Notes: a model not told the origin generated them from the sequence alone. A stretch of 64,000 nt of DNA from Hyphomicrobiales bacterium (GCA_021775855.1 JAJFGZ010000040.1:1-64000); one strand, 5' to 3'; positions 43,624 to 51,893 are shown, counted from the stretch's first letter. A program made the numbers and translations.

Positions 43624-44916
43624 ATGGTTAAGAAAGCGCTAACGGTTTCGGGGCTAAATTTGTTCCTAGGACAAAGCACAGCACAACGGGCCATGAAAGC
43701 TAGACCAATGGAATCAGTATTGAAGGATAACCGGAGTAACCCGATTACGCGGCCGATCAGCGCTGAGCCATCAGCCGAAGCCGAACGGCGCCAAACCGTC
43801 ATAAGGGTTATGACTGATCTATTCATTCATGACGATGGGAACCTGAGTGACCGGGAGAGGTCGCTTCACGAGGATGTATTGGCGGGTCTCATTGGCGAAG
43901 CCGGGATGACCATGCGCATAGAAGTCGCAGAACGGTTTGCCAATCTTCGCTACGCGCCCAAAAAAGTTGTCCGGTTTCTTGCCCGCGATGACATCGCGGT
44001 CGCGCGAACAATCCTGACCCATTCGCCCGCGCTCAGCGACGCGGACCTTGTCGATGTGGTCAACAATGCAACGACCGAGCATAGGGTGGCAATCGCGTCA
44101 CGACCGCGCGTGGACCATGACCTTATCTCGGCGCTGATCATCGGCGGCGAAGACGACGTCTTTGAAGCAATCGCGCGAAATCCAGGCGCAAGAATAGATG
44201 AAGTTTCGCTCACACGGATTGCCGCACGGAGCCAGCACAATGCCGGGCTAGCCGAAGCGTTGACCACCCGCGAAGACTTAAATGCCGGCGCGCTTTCCGG
44301 CCTGTTCTGGTCTGTTAGTGCAACCATGCGCGAAAAGATTATCGACCTGGTATCTCCGGCGGCCGAGATTGCCGGTGGTCTTGAGCGGGCACCGATCCGG
44401 ATCGGCAGCGAAACCGAGCGAGAAACCGCGCTGGCGGGACTGGCCTCGCTTCTTACCGCACGCAAAAAAGATGCTTTCCAGCACATCATGGCGCAACTGC
44501 TGGGCATTTCGCCCGCGCTCATGGGACAAATAATGCGCGACACCGAAGGCGAACCTTTCGCGATTGCCTGCAAGGCAGCTGGATTTAGGAGCGAATCGTT
44601 CACAACCCTTTTGCTGCTTTACAATCCGACGGTATCCGAATCGATCAAGCGGGTATTCGCGCTCAGCGAGCTTTACGAGAGGATTTCGCCCGCGGCCGGG
44701 TGGCATTTCCTGCATATCTGGAACCGCAACGTGCCCGCAAGCGGCGCAACCGAAAACGTGAAACTGAAACCGGCCATTCACGATCAGGTCCTCGTACGGT
44801 CCAGTTCAGTTCAGCGCAAGGAATTCGAGCAGAAGGTTGCAGAACAGGTCGCAACGATTGGTGATTCTACCGCGCCAACTGCCCGACGGAAGGAATTTGG
44901 GCGCCGGGTCGGGTAA
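43624..44916 (+). CDS. DUF2336-domain protein
   Basis: 430 residues. The central region is built of HEAT-like helical repeats characteristic of DUF2336 (VVRFLARDDIAVARTILTHS then PALSDADLVDVV; HRVAIASRPRVDHDLISAL; VFEAIARNPGARIDEVSL). No membrane segment is present. DUF2336 proteins are alphaproteobacterial, of unknown function, and probably mediate protein contacts. The first 50 residues are less conserved, so a later start (for example Met24 or Met29) is possible. Confidence 0.85.
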   Translation: MVKKALTVSGLNLFLGQSTAQRAMKARPMESVLKDNRSNPITRPISAEPSAEAERRQTVIRVMTDLFIHDDGNLSDRERSLHEDVLAGLIGEAGMTMRIEVAERFANLRYAPKKVVRFLARDDIAVARTILTHSPALSDADLVDVVNNATTEHRVAIASRPRVDHDLISALIIGGEDDVFEAIARNPGARIDEVSLTRIAARSQHNAGLAEALTTREDLNAGALSGLFWSVSATMREKIIDLVSPAAEIAGGLERAPIRIGSETERETALAGLASLLTARKKDAFQHIMAQLLGISPALMGQIMRDTEGEPFAIACKAAGFRSESFTTLLLLYNPTVSESIKRVFALSELYERISPAAGWHFLHIWNRNVPASGATENVKLKPAIHDQVLVRSSSVQRKEFEQKVAEQVATIGDSTAPTARRKEFGRRVG

Positions 44917-44920
44917 CATT

Positions 44921-45271
44921 TCAGCCCTCGACCTTTTCGTCGTCCAGAAAATCCCGTCCCTGACGGTCTTCTATTTCGAGTATCCAAATATCGGGGTCGA
45001 AAGAGATTTCCCGTGTCAGAATATTATCCGCATCCGGTTCAGGCATCACCGATCCATCGCGGAGTGGCATCCATCGCCGACTTTCGGGATGATCGGATAA
45101 GGCCGTTTGCGGCGCCGGTGCCAGGATCGTCGCTGTACCATCCAGCCGGTTCACCTTGATATAAATCGCACCGGCCGCATCCTCGCCCCGGCGCACCACC
45201 ATGACGGGCGCGTGGGACTGCTCACAGCGGCGAATATAGGCTGATATCCATATTGACGATTTGAGCCGCAT
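44921..45271 (-). CDS. DUF1491 protein
   Basis: 116 residues. Landmarks: LKSSIWISAYIRRCEQ, VVRRGEDAAGAIYIKVNRLD, and FDPDIWILEIEDRQGRDFL. It is a small cytoplasmic protein conserved in Alphaproteobacteria and without known function. It is convergent with the DUF2336 gene (4 bp between stops) and in line with the peptidoglycan-binding protein and kinase genes upstream, which probably form one transcript with it. Confidence 0.88.
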   Translation of the reverse strand: MRLKSSIWISAYIRRCEQSHAPVMVVRRGEDAAGAIYIKVNRLDGTATILAPAPQTALSDHPESRRWMPLRDGSVMPEPDADNILTREISFDPDIWILEIEDRQGRDFLDDEKVEG

Positions 45272-45345
45272 TCAAGATCTCCTGCAGAAAACCAATCTAG
45301 CAGGACAGCCTAGTAAACGGGATTGGGAATTGGAGCAATTGTGGA

Positions 45346-46017
45346 TCAGGACTGGGGGTCGATCTGGACACCGGATACGGATGATAGCTCGCGCAGCACG
45401 ATATCTGATACCTGCCCGGTCTGCGGCATGCCACGATCGGCTTCAAATCGCCTGATCGCGTCTTCGGTTGTCCCCGATAGTTCGCCGTTCACCGGCCCCG
45501 GGCCATAGCCGAGATCCGCCAGTACGCGTTGCAGCGAAAGGATGGTTTGCTGGTCATCGGCAAGCGGCGCCGAGCCTCGATTTTGGGACTCTTGTTGGGC
45601 CGACTGGCGAATGTCTTGAAGAAGTTTATTGGTCGGCTGACCCGTTGCGGTCACGCCTTTGGCTACCTGGTAAGCCGAAATCGCGTTGCGGGTCATTGGT
45701 CCAACGATCCCGTCCACGTCCCCGGAATAATACCCGAGGGATTTCAGTGCGGCCTGTAGATCGTTATAAAACTGCTCGTCCAGTTGATCTCGAAGTTGGG
45801 GTATGGGGGCCAAGTGTTGGGGTCGCGATACGCTCAAGAATTCCAGGCTTCCGGTGGTCTGGGTCGGGGCAATACGGGTCTCGCTGAAAAGAGGTGCTGG
45901 GTGCGGCCCCGACTGCCACAACAGCGCGTTCGCCCACACAAACCCCATTCCGAGAAACCCCGAGACAAGCAAGAAATTTCGAACGTAGTGTCGGGGTCTC
46001 TCTTCTCGATCAGACAT
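45346..46017 (-). CDS. Membrane-anchored protein with two peptidoglycan-binding domains
   Basis: 223 residues. One N-terminal TM (NFLLVSGFLGMGFVWANALL) is followed by two PG_binding_1 repeats: DLQAALKSLGYYSGDVDGIV with GPMTRNAISAYQ, and LQRVLADLGYGPGPVNGELS with GTTEDAIRRFEADRGM. They should bind peptidoglycan in the periplasm. It starts 16 bp after the histidine kinase stop, hinting at a joint envelope or cell-cycle role. Confidence 0.88.
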   Translation of the reverse strand: MSDREERPRHYVRNFLLVSGFLGMGFVWANALLWQSGPHPAPLFSETRIAPTQTTGSLEFLSVSRPQHLAPIPQLRDQLDEQFYNDLQAALKSLGYYSGDVDGIVGPMTRNAISAYQVAKGVTATGQPTNKLLQDIRQSAQQESQNRGSAPLADDQQTILSLQRVLADLGYGPGPVNGELSGTTEDAIRRFEADRGMPQTGQVSDIVLRELSSVSGVQIDPQS

Positions 46018-46032
46018 ATTCCGCGTTCCCTG

Positions 46033-47820
46033 TCATGCTGATTTTAGAATGCGTACGGGGAGCCCCGTCGTCGCGACACCCATATCTGCTTCTTCTGCCC
46101 CGTTAACCGGCAGGCGTACCTTGACTGTGGTACCGATGCCTTCCTGGCTATCGATAGACATAGTGCCGCCATGCAAGGCGACCAATCCCTTGACGACGGA
46201 GAGACCGAGGCCGGTGCCCTCGTGCTTCCTGTTGTACGCAGCGTCGGCCTGAATAAATGGATTGCCTATGCGTGGGAGATCGTGCTCGGAAATTCCAACG
46301 CCGGTATCGCTGATCGCCATCACCATCGAACCGTCGATGATGGATGTATCGACAAAAACCTTGCCGCCAGGTTCAGAAAACTTGATGGCGTTTGAGAGAA
46401 GGTTGAGCAATATTTGCTTGCAGGCACGCTCATCCGCGAGGATTTCAGGCAGATCCGGGGCGACATTCTGTACGATTTCCAACTGGGCGCTCATGAGCTG
46501 TGGCTTGACCATCTGGCAACAGATATCGATCATGGGGCGCGGGTCGAAATGTTCGGTGAATATCTCAAACTTACCGGTTTCGATTCTGGACATGTCCAGA
46601 ATATCGTTCACAACATTCAGCAAATGTCGCCCGCTTTCGTGGATCAGGGAGGCGTATTCCCTGTTGTGCACGGCTTTATCGGCCCCGTCGGTGGAATCGG
46701 TCAGGATTTCGGAAAACCCGATAATCGCGTTGAGCGGGGTACGCAGTTCGTGGCTCATATTGGCCAGGAAATGGGTCTTGGCGAGGCTCGCTCGTTCAGC
46801 TTCTTCGCGCGATTGCGTCAGCGCGGTTTCCTGGGCTTTTCGCTCGGAAATATCACGTGTCACGGCAACGATCTCGTCGTTTTGCCCTGAATACCTGATT
46901 TTCCGGCATCTCATTTCGACCCAGAAAAATCCGATCTCTCGATCCGCATGGCCTTTACAATTGCCCTCCAGGCGGAATTCCACCGAGGTCTCGCCATTGC
47001 CCCGTGCGGCGCGGGCAATGGCGGTCAGGTATGCGGGGCGATCTGCCACCAGGATCCGGTCGAAGAACCCCTCGCCCATCAATGTCTCTGCTGTGCAACC
47101 GACAAAGCGCTCGGCGCCAAGGGAGGCGAACAATACGTGGCCGTTCGGGCGGTGGCGGGTAATCAGGTCCGTGGCATTTTCCGACATGAGCCGGTAACGG
47201 CGCTCAGAGTCCCGGACGGATTGTTCCGATTCCTTATGTATATTGTGCACCGACAGGGCCACACCTCCGGCATAAGCAATTGCCGAACCGGTTCCAAGCA
47301 CCAGTAACAGCCCGTCGCTAAGACCCAATTGGCGAGGCGCAGGGAGAATCGCAAGAAACTCCGCCCCCCAAAGACCGAACAAGGCCGCGATCGCGCAGGT
47401 CATGGCGACGACTATCACCCGTTTTGACGCAGACAAAGCCGCTTCGATCGGCACAACCAGCATCCAAGCGATTAGAAATGAGCTCAATCCGCCCGTCAGG
47501 GTCGCCGCAAAGGTAACCAGTCCAGACAGGTTTATTGCCGAAATGGTGTGCGCTGTCTTGTACCGCCCGGTCTTTGACAGAAGAACAGCGATGGTCACCG
47601 GCGACACGAACCAGGCAAATGCCAAGGCTTCGACCAGATCCGGCGGGCCGAATACGGCCAGATAGACCGGGATGACACACAGAGCCAACAAGCCGCCCAG
47701 GAAATGCGAAGATATAAATGACCGATGCCTAGCTCTAATTACCCTGTCCGTCTTGACTGACGGATGAACCAGGGTCTCGAACCAGCAATCCAGACTGGAA
47801 ATCCCGTTACGCAAACGCAC
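46033..47820 (-). CDS. PAS-domain sensor histidine kinase of the DivJ/PleC type
   Basis: 595 residues. The N-terminal half has about six membrane helices (residues 35-200), then a PAS domain with its C-terminal extension (about 210-335: YRLMSENATDLITRHRPNG, GFFWVEMRCRKIRYSG). The kinase core has the H box HFLANMSHELRTPLNAIIGF, N box QILLNLLSNAIKFSEPGG, G1 SDTGVGISEHDLP and GTGLGLSVVKGL. This H-box context and the six-TM + PAS architecture match DivJ/PleC-like kinases that act on DivK/PleD. It begins with GTG at 47820. There is no response regulator beside it, as is usual for this group. Confidence 0.88.
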   Translation of the reverse strand: MRLRNGISSLDCWFETLVHPSVKTDRVIRARHRSFISSHFLGGLLALCVIPVYLAVFGPPDLVEALAFAWFVSPVTIAVLLSKTGRYKTAHTISAINLSGLVTFAATLTGGLSSFLIAWMLVVPIEAALSASKRVIVVAMTCAIAALFGLWGAEFLAILPAPRQLGLSDGLLLVLGTGSAIAYAGGVALSVHNIHKESEQSVRDSERRYRLMSENATDLITRHRPNGHVLFASLGAERFVGCTAETLMGEGFFDRILVADRPAYLTAIARAARGNGETSVEFRLEGNCKGHADREIGFFWVEMRCRKIRYSGQNDEIVAVTRDISERKAQETALTQSREEAERASLAKTHFLANMSHELRTPLNAIIGFSEILTDSTDGADKAVHNREYASLIHESGRHLLNVVNDILDMSRIETGKFEIFTEHFDPRPMIDICCQMVKPQLMSAQLEIVQNVAPDLPEILADERACKQILLNLLSNAIKFSEPGGKVFVDTSIIDGSMVMAISDTGVGISEHDLPRIGNPFIQADAAYNRKHEGTGLGLSVVKGLVALHGGTMSIDSQEGIGTTVKVRLPVNGAEEADMGVATTGLPVRILKSA

Positions 47821-48365
47821 GCCACACTGAAGCGCCTTGGAAGCGCTTTCCTCTTAACTGTTACCAGATCATGGTCCCACCTGCGCTTTAATGAAGGGTG
47901 AAACGACGGATGCTTAAACATTTCAAAAAGCGCAGTTTTCCGCGGGTTTTTTATCTGGCCAGGATTTCAGGCACCTGAATGATATTGTTGGTAAATAGAC
48001 GCCTAAGAAAAATTGCAGCGAATGTGTTGAAGTATACTTGTTGTTTAAGTGAAAATCCGTTTTTGACCCTCGTCTTTCCCATCACACACCTGGGCTCAAG
48101 ACGGGATGACAGCGACAAAAACAGGATAAGATATTGATTTTATTCGATTTTAAATAGATAAAAATTGAATCAAATCTGTGTATAACTTGAATCAAATTTC
48201 TCTCAAATTGCTATAAAATCTTCTGAAAACTTGATTCAAAAATTAGTATTTAAAATTTTATACAAGATTTATTCCAATTTTACTCGAATATTACTGTGTA
48301 TTTTTCGAAAATATATATTTCACATTGCTATAACCGCCCCAATCGAAACGTGAAAGGGCAAAACA
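47821..48365. other. Long non-coding stretch with AT-rich island
   Basis: 545 bp between the divergent kinase and DUF5330 genes. From about 48121 to 48330 the composition falls to mostly A/T, unlike the rest of the window. It holds three TTGAWTCAA boxes (separate entry) and, at 48071-48110, an imperfect inverted repeat (CGTCTT...AAGACG) that looks like a degenerate copy of the GTCATCCCG-type palindromic repeats of Alphaproteobacteria. I see no gene in it. Confidence 0.7.
48165..48239. promoter_or_regulatory. Three TTGAWTCAA boxes at 22- and 44-bp spacing
   Basis: TTGAATCAA at 48165-48173 and 48187-48195 and its reverse complement TTGATTCAA at 48231-48239. The offsets are 22 and 44 bp, about two and four helical turns, so the boxes would face the same side of DNA. 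They lie 127-201 bp before the DUF5330 start in the AT-rich island. They are candidate sites for an AT-preferring regulator such as the MucR encoded 3 kb away. Confidence 0.45.
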
Positions 48366-48770
48366 ATGTTTCTAATTCGCACAGCCTTCTGGCTCTCTAT
48401 TGTAATTCTTCTTCTTCCCGCTGAACAAACTACCGAGGCCGGGGACGGTCAACAGTCCGGCAACCGAATCAGCGCGAGTGAGGTATTCGAGGCCGCCAAA
48501 GCCACCATCTCGGATGTCTCATCCATTTGTGAGCGTTCCCCCGACGTTTGCGATGCCGGCCGGGCCGCCGCCGAGACCTTTGGCAACAAAGCACGCTACG
48601 GCGCACAGCTCCTTATGGAATATGTCGCGGAGGAAGGCTCTACGACACCGACGACGCAACCCGCGCGGTCACTGAATGTGGAGGCTGCGCCAGCACCGGA
48701 TGGTCGGAATACGCTCAACCAGAGCGACCTTCAGCCACGTTGGGGCGGACCGTTTAACGACAACGCATAA
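48366..48770 (+). CDS. DUF5330-family small exported protein
   Basis: 134 residues. The N-terminal hydrophobic segment MFLIRTAFWLSIVILLLPAE and the helix pattern ISASEVFEAAKATISDVSSI then CERSPDVCDAGRAAAETFGN are typical of alphaproteobacterial DUF5330 proteins. The two Cys residues flanking RSPDV could form a disulfide in the periplasm. The C-terminal third is low-complexity. Function is unknown. It is preceded by GAAAGGGC as ribosome-binding site. Confidence 0.82.
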   Translation: MFLIRTAFWLSIVILLLPAEQTTEAGDGQQSGNRISASEVFEAAKATISDVSSICERSPDVCDAGRAAAETFGNKARYGAQLLMEYVAEEGSTTPTTQPARSLNVEAAPAPDGRNTLNQSDLQPRWGGPFNDNA

Positions 48771-48860
48771 ACCACTGATTTGGGCTTCGCGAGACTGAAA
48801 TACACCCAAGGGCCTCTCGCGTAATCAAGTCCAACACGTTTGGCAGTTCATACCTGCCAC

Positions 48861-48902
48861 GCGCCGCAAGCGATTTTCCCTGCCCTTTATTGCTTGCGGC
48901 GC
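48861..48902. other. Perfect 11-bp inverted repeat between DUF5330 and sufE
   Basis: GCGCCGCAAGC (48861-48871) and GCTTGCGGCGC (48892-48902) pair perfectly around a 20-base loop. ATTTCTTCC follows on the plus strand, a poor T-tract. It lies 91 bp after the DUF5330 stop, so it could end that transcript or act as a protein-binding dyad. Confidence 0.5.
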
Positions 48903-48997
48903 ATTTCTTCCCTAAAAAATTATGCCCGCCGAGTGGCCAGCCAGCCCGGCAGCTCCTATATTCGTCGCAGAAAACAAAATTCATGCGATGAAGCACC

Positions 48998-49423
48998 ATG
49001 TCAATCAACGGTATAATTGAAGATTTTGAATTCCTCGATGACTGGGAAGACCGCTACCGGTATGTCATCGAGCTTGGCAAGGCGCTGGAACCGCTGTCTG
49101 AATCTGAGCGGACCGACCTCAACAAGGTCAATGGTTGCGTCAGCCAGGTTTGGCTAAGTTCGAAAGTCGACAAAAGCGATCCGGATTTTCCGCACTTGAA
49201 ATTTGTTGGCGATAGTGACGCACATATCGTGCGCGGTCTGATTGCAATTTTATTTGCAATTTTTTCCAACCGATCCGCCGAGGAAATTATGAAAACCGAC
49301 CCGGTGACCACGTTCAGCCAACTCGGCCTCAAGGAACATTTAACGCCACAACGTTCGAACGGCCTGTTCTCCATGGTCGACCGCATCAAGCGCGATGCGC
49401 GGAACGCTCTGGAACCGGCCTAA
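48998..49423 (+). CDS. SufE-family sulfur transfer protein
   Basis: 141 residues. SufE accepts persulfide sulfur from the cysteine desulfurase SufS and passes it on for Fe-S cluster assembly. The acceptor is Cys47 in the signature LNKVNGCVSQVWL. Other family landmarks are DWEDRYRYVIELGKALEPL and RGLIAILFAIFSN. It is full length. It stands alone here; the suf operon is not in the window. It converges with the DUF6456 gene. Confidence 0.94.
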   Translation: MSINGIIEDFEFLDDWEDRYRYVIELGKALEPLSESERTDLNKVNGCVSQVWLSSKVDKSDPDFPHLKFVGDSDAHIVRGLIAILFAIFSNRSAEEIMKTDPVTTFSQLGLKEHLTPQRSNGLFSMVDRIKRDARNALEPA

Positions 49424-49433
49424 CGCCATCGCT

Positions 49434-50267
49434 TCAGACTTCCGGATCGATTTCCGGCCGGTATCCAGACTCTGCCCAATGACGCATCCGGGATCCGATC
49501 GGCCTATGACCTGCCTGGGTCGCAGTCAAACCATAGTGACGGGCTAGGCTCGACAACGCGATTTGCAGGACCAGTTTTGCTGAACGTTTTGGCCATTTGT
49601 TTTCCCGCTCGGCCGTCTCCAACCCTTTCAGGAAACAGCAGACATCGATCAGTGCCGGGGCTAATTCGGGGCCAACAGCCTGAATGGCACGGTTGAACCG
49701 CTGGCGTGCAGCGACTGTTGAATCAAGCATCTCCACCTGCCCGGCGCTGCCGCTGCTCCGCCGCGAACCAGACTGAGCCATTGCTGACCAATCGGCCGTC
49801 ACGCGGGGGGTCAACTGGGCCCGTGTAAAATCCATCCGCAGACGCTCTCCAGCGGAAAATTGCGCATCGTCCAACAATGATTTCCCGTCCTGTCCCTTTC
49901 GCTTGCGCAGCCATGCGAGTGGCGATTCGCTCAAGTTTACAGTTACGGACCGGCGCACGCCGTCGACTTCAACAGTTGCAACGCCGATATCCTGGTGCTG
50001 GGTGAGCCAGGGATCGGTGCCCGACAAAGCCCGGCGCAACCACGCCTTGCCGGTGCTGCTAATGGCCCAATTGCCGTCCTCAAGTTCGACAATCAAATCG
50101 TGGCGCCGGAGCACTTGCAGCAGCGGCTGGGTGTCCTTGCCCGGCGGCAGCCCCCCAGGCAGGCGTGTCAACTTTCGAAGCGCGCGCAGAATATCTTTGT
50201 TGTACGAGCCGCCGGATGCAGGGACTCCGTTTGGCCTCCCTCGAATTCCAGGTTTCTGCCGCGTCAT
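49434..50267 (-). CDS. DUF6456-domain protein
   Basis: 277 residues. The N-terminal part (about 25-110) resembles a winged-helix (PLLQVLRRHDLIVELEDGNW and onward). The C-terminal DUF6456 domain shows AARQRFNRAIQAVGPELAPA, LIDVCCFLKGLETAERENKW then PKRSAKLVLQIALSSLARHY. The family is alphaproteobacterial and probably binds DNA. The ATG at 50267 overlaps the DnaA-C-domain gene stop by 4 bp; the longer frame upstream has no similarity. Function is unknown. Confidence 0.8.
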   Translation of the reverse strand: MTRQKPGIRGRPNGVPASGGSYNKDILRALRKLTRLPGGLPPGKDTQPLLQVLRRHDLIVELEDGNWAISSTGKAWLRRALSGTDPWLTQHQDIGVATVEVDGVRRSVTVNLSESPLAWLRKRKGQDGKSLLDDAQFSAGERLRMDFTRAQLTPRVTADWSAMAQSGSRRSSGSAGQVEMLDSTVAARQRFNRAIQAVGPELAPALIDVCCFLKGLETAERENKWPKRSAKLVLQIALSSLARHYGLTATQAGHRPIGSRMRHWAESGYRPEIDPEV

Positions 50268-50725
50268 TTTCGTGGAACATCCAGGCGCGAACGCAGCGCG
50301 GCTTCCAAATAGTCGAGGCAGGCATCCAGACACGCATCATCGCGTCGTTCTTCCACTATTCGGCAGGCATGGGCGGCAGTGGTCCGATCCCGGCGAAAAA
50401 TTCGACCCGCTTCGGTATAGCTCAGGCCGAGCCCTACATGGGCCAGGTAAATGGCAGCCTGGCGCGCGAATGCGGCCGGGGCGCGACGTCTGCTGCGCGA
50501 CGTGATTTCGTGTTTGGGAATCCCGAACGCAGCGGCCACGGCGCCCGCCAATAATGACCCAAGACCATCCTCTGTTTTCAAATAGGAATTTGACGGTCGC
50601 TCAATCGTAAATTCGCGGCGTACAATCTTGTTGTTGAGACGTGGCGTTCCCGCCGGCACCAGTTGATTTGAAAATATTGTGGAAATTTGTGGACGAGTTG
50701 CCCCGTTAAAATGACTTTCCTGCAT
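50264..50725 (-). CDS. Stand-alone DnaA C-terminal-domain (domain IV) protein
   Basis: 153 residues. Residues about 78-132 match the DNA-binding domain IV of DnaA: RRAPAAFARQAAIYLAHVGL, LSYTEAGRIFRRDRTT and AAHACRIVEE, with the DRTTAAHA element in place of the DnaA-box signature DHTTVxHA. There is no AAA+ part, so it cannot load helicase; it may bind DnaA-box-like sites as a regulator. It is co-translated with DUF6456 and divergent from an XRE gene across a promoter region full of dyads. Confidence 0.85.
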   Translation of the reverse strand: MQESHFNGATRPQISTIFSNQLVPAGTPRLNNKIVRREFTIERPSNSYLKTEDGLGSLLAGAVAAAFGIPKHEITSRSRRRAPAAFARQAAIYLAHVGLGLSYTEAGRIFRRDRTTAAHACRIVEERRDDACLDACLDYLEAALRSRLDVPRK

Positions 50726-50738
50726 TATTGCACCTATC

Positions 50739-50865
50739 TATACGTGTATACAGTTGATGATTCATATTAAAGTGGTAGGAATATAACCCCATGTTTGTCA
50801 CTTTACGATATTTGTGACAAACGGGGATAAGTTTTTCGTATTGTGAAAGTTTGTATATACCACTA
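50739..50865. promoter_or_regulatory. Divergent promoter region with nested operator-like dyads
   Basis: In 152 bp between the DnaA-C-domain gene and the XRE gene: GTTTGTCAC (50793-50801) and GTGACAAAC (50814-50822) form perfect 9-bp arms with a 12-base spacer, flanked outward by CCCC and GGGG. AGTGGTA (50771-50777) and TACCACT (50858-50864) form an outer pair. TATAC-GT-GTATA (50739-50750) and the palindrome GTATATAC (50853-50860) sit next to the two start codons. They are likely operators for the XRE protein or the DnaA-C-domain protein. Confidence 0.55.
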
Positions 50866-50877
50866 CCGAGGTGCATT

Positions 50878-51444
50878 ATGGAAACGCGCATCAGAGAATT
50901 ACGCAAGGCGAAGGGTTGGACGCTACGGCAAGTCGCAGACCTTGTCGGTACAACAGCCCAGACTGTGCAGCGGCTTGAAACCGCAAACATGACGGTCTCA
51001 ACCGACTGGCTGGAGCGATTTGCCAGCGCGTTTTCCGTTCGTGCGGTGGATCTTATCCGGGACCAAAGCGTTGCAGGAATTCCCTTGTATGGCCACTTGG
51101 GGCCCGACGGAATCAAGCACAACGTATCGGGTCTAGATCAGGTGGAGTATCTCTCATTGACAGCACCAGCACAGGACCCAGTTGCTGTGCGATTATCGGA
51201 TGCAATCGGCTTGTACAGGGCCGGCTCGACACTGATTGGCAATCGGTTGGCGAATACCAACCAGATCGAAGCGCAGGGGAGAGATGCCCTGGTATTATCG
51301 AAAGAAGAGGCGCTTTTTCTGGGGCGAGTAGTCTTACTGGACCGACGTCTGATCATCGTTTCGGTTTCAGACACCGGTCCTGTAAAATTTGACGTCGACG
51401 CGATCTGGATAGCGCCGATAGTAATGGAAATTCGCTACCTTTAG
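50878..51444 (+). CDS. XRE-family transcriptional regulator with S24-like C-terminal part
   Basis: 188 residues from the ATG at 50878, preceded by GAGGTG. The N-terminal HTH (about 4-58) reads ELRKAKGWTLRQVADLVGTT then AQTVQRLETANMTVS. The C-terminal part (about 85-188) has the size and beta-rich pattern of LexA/CI-type domains (AIGLYRAGSTLIGNRLA, LGRVVLLDRRLIIVSVSD), but no Ser/Lys dyad in canonical context can be seen, so self-cleavage is doubtful. It probably regulates itself and the divergent DnaA-C/DUF6456 genes. Confidence 0.85.
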   Translation: METRIRELRKAKGWTLRQVADLVGTTAQTVQRLETANMTVSTDWLERFASAFSVRAVDLIRDQSVAGIPLYGHLGPDGIKHNVSGLDQVEYLSLTAPAQDPVAVRLSDAIGLYRAGSTLIGNRLANTNQIEAQGRDALVLSKEEALFLGRVVLLDRRLIIVSVSDTGPVKFDVDAIWIAPIVMEIRYL

Positions 51445-51467
51445 ACCCGCAAATTCAGTATACGGGG

Positions 51468-51893
51468 TCAGGAACCGGCGGACGTCCGCTTTCTACCCAA
51501 ACCCATCTGTTTTGCCAGTTCGGAACGGGCCTTGGCGTAGTTTGGCGCCACCATCGGATAGTCTACTGGCAGCCGCCAACGCTCGCGATAATCCTCAGGC
51601 GAAAGATCGTAATGGGTACGCAGATGCCGCTTCAGAGACTTGAACTTTTTGCCGTCTTCCAGACAGATAATATAGTCGTCTGTAATCGATTTGCGGATCG
51701 ACACGGCTGGTGTGGGTTTTTCCTTTTCAGGTTCGACACCACTTGAATTTACCTGCTGCAGCGCGGCGTAAACATTTACAATGACGCTAGGAAGCTCGGA
51801 AGCGACCACCGGGTTGTTGCTGACATAAGCGGAAACAATATCCGACGTCAATTCGATCAATACGCTGTCCTGTTCGACAACAATTTCAGACAT
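51468..51893 (-). CDS. MucR/Ros-family transcriptional regulator
   Basis: 141 residues from the ATG at 51893, preceded by AAAGGACGAAGAA. The C-terminal prokaryotic zinc-finger domain reads ICLEDGKKFKSLKRHLRTHY and LSPEDYRERWRLP, with Cys, Asp and two His as the probable zinc ligands, as in MucR types lacking the second Cys. The N-terminal part is helical and likely mediates oligomerisation. MucR proteins silence AT-rich promoters in an H-NS-like way and regulate cell-cycle, envelope and motility genes. It converges with the XRE gene. Confidence 0.93.
   Translation of the reverse strand: MSEIVVEQDSVLIELTSDIVSAYVSNNPVVASELPSVIVNVYAALQQVNSSGVEPEKEKPTPAVSIRKSITDDYIICLEDGKKFKSLKRHLRTHYDLSPEDYRERWRLPVDYPMVAPNYAKARSELAKQMGLGRKRTSAGS

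Noticed and set aside
51445-51467. Bidirectional terminator between the XRE gene and mucR
   Set aside because: The GACCC...GGGTC arms are imperfectly phased and no T-tract follows in either direction.
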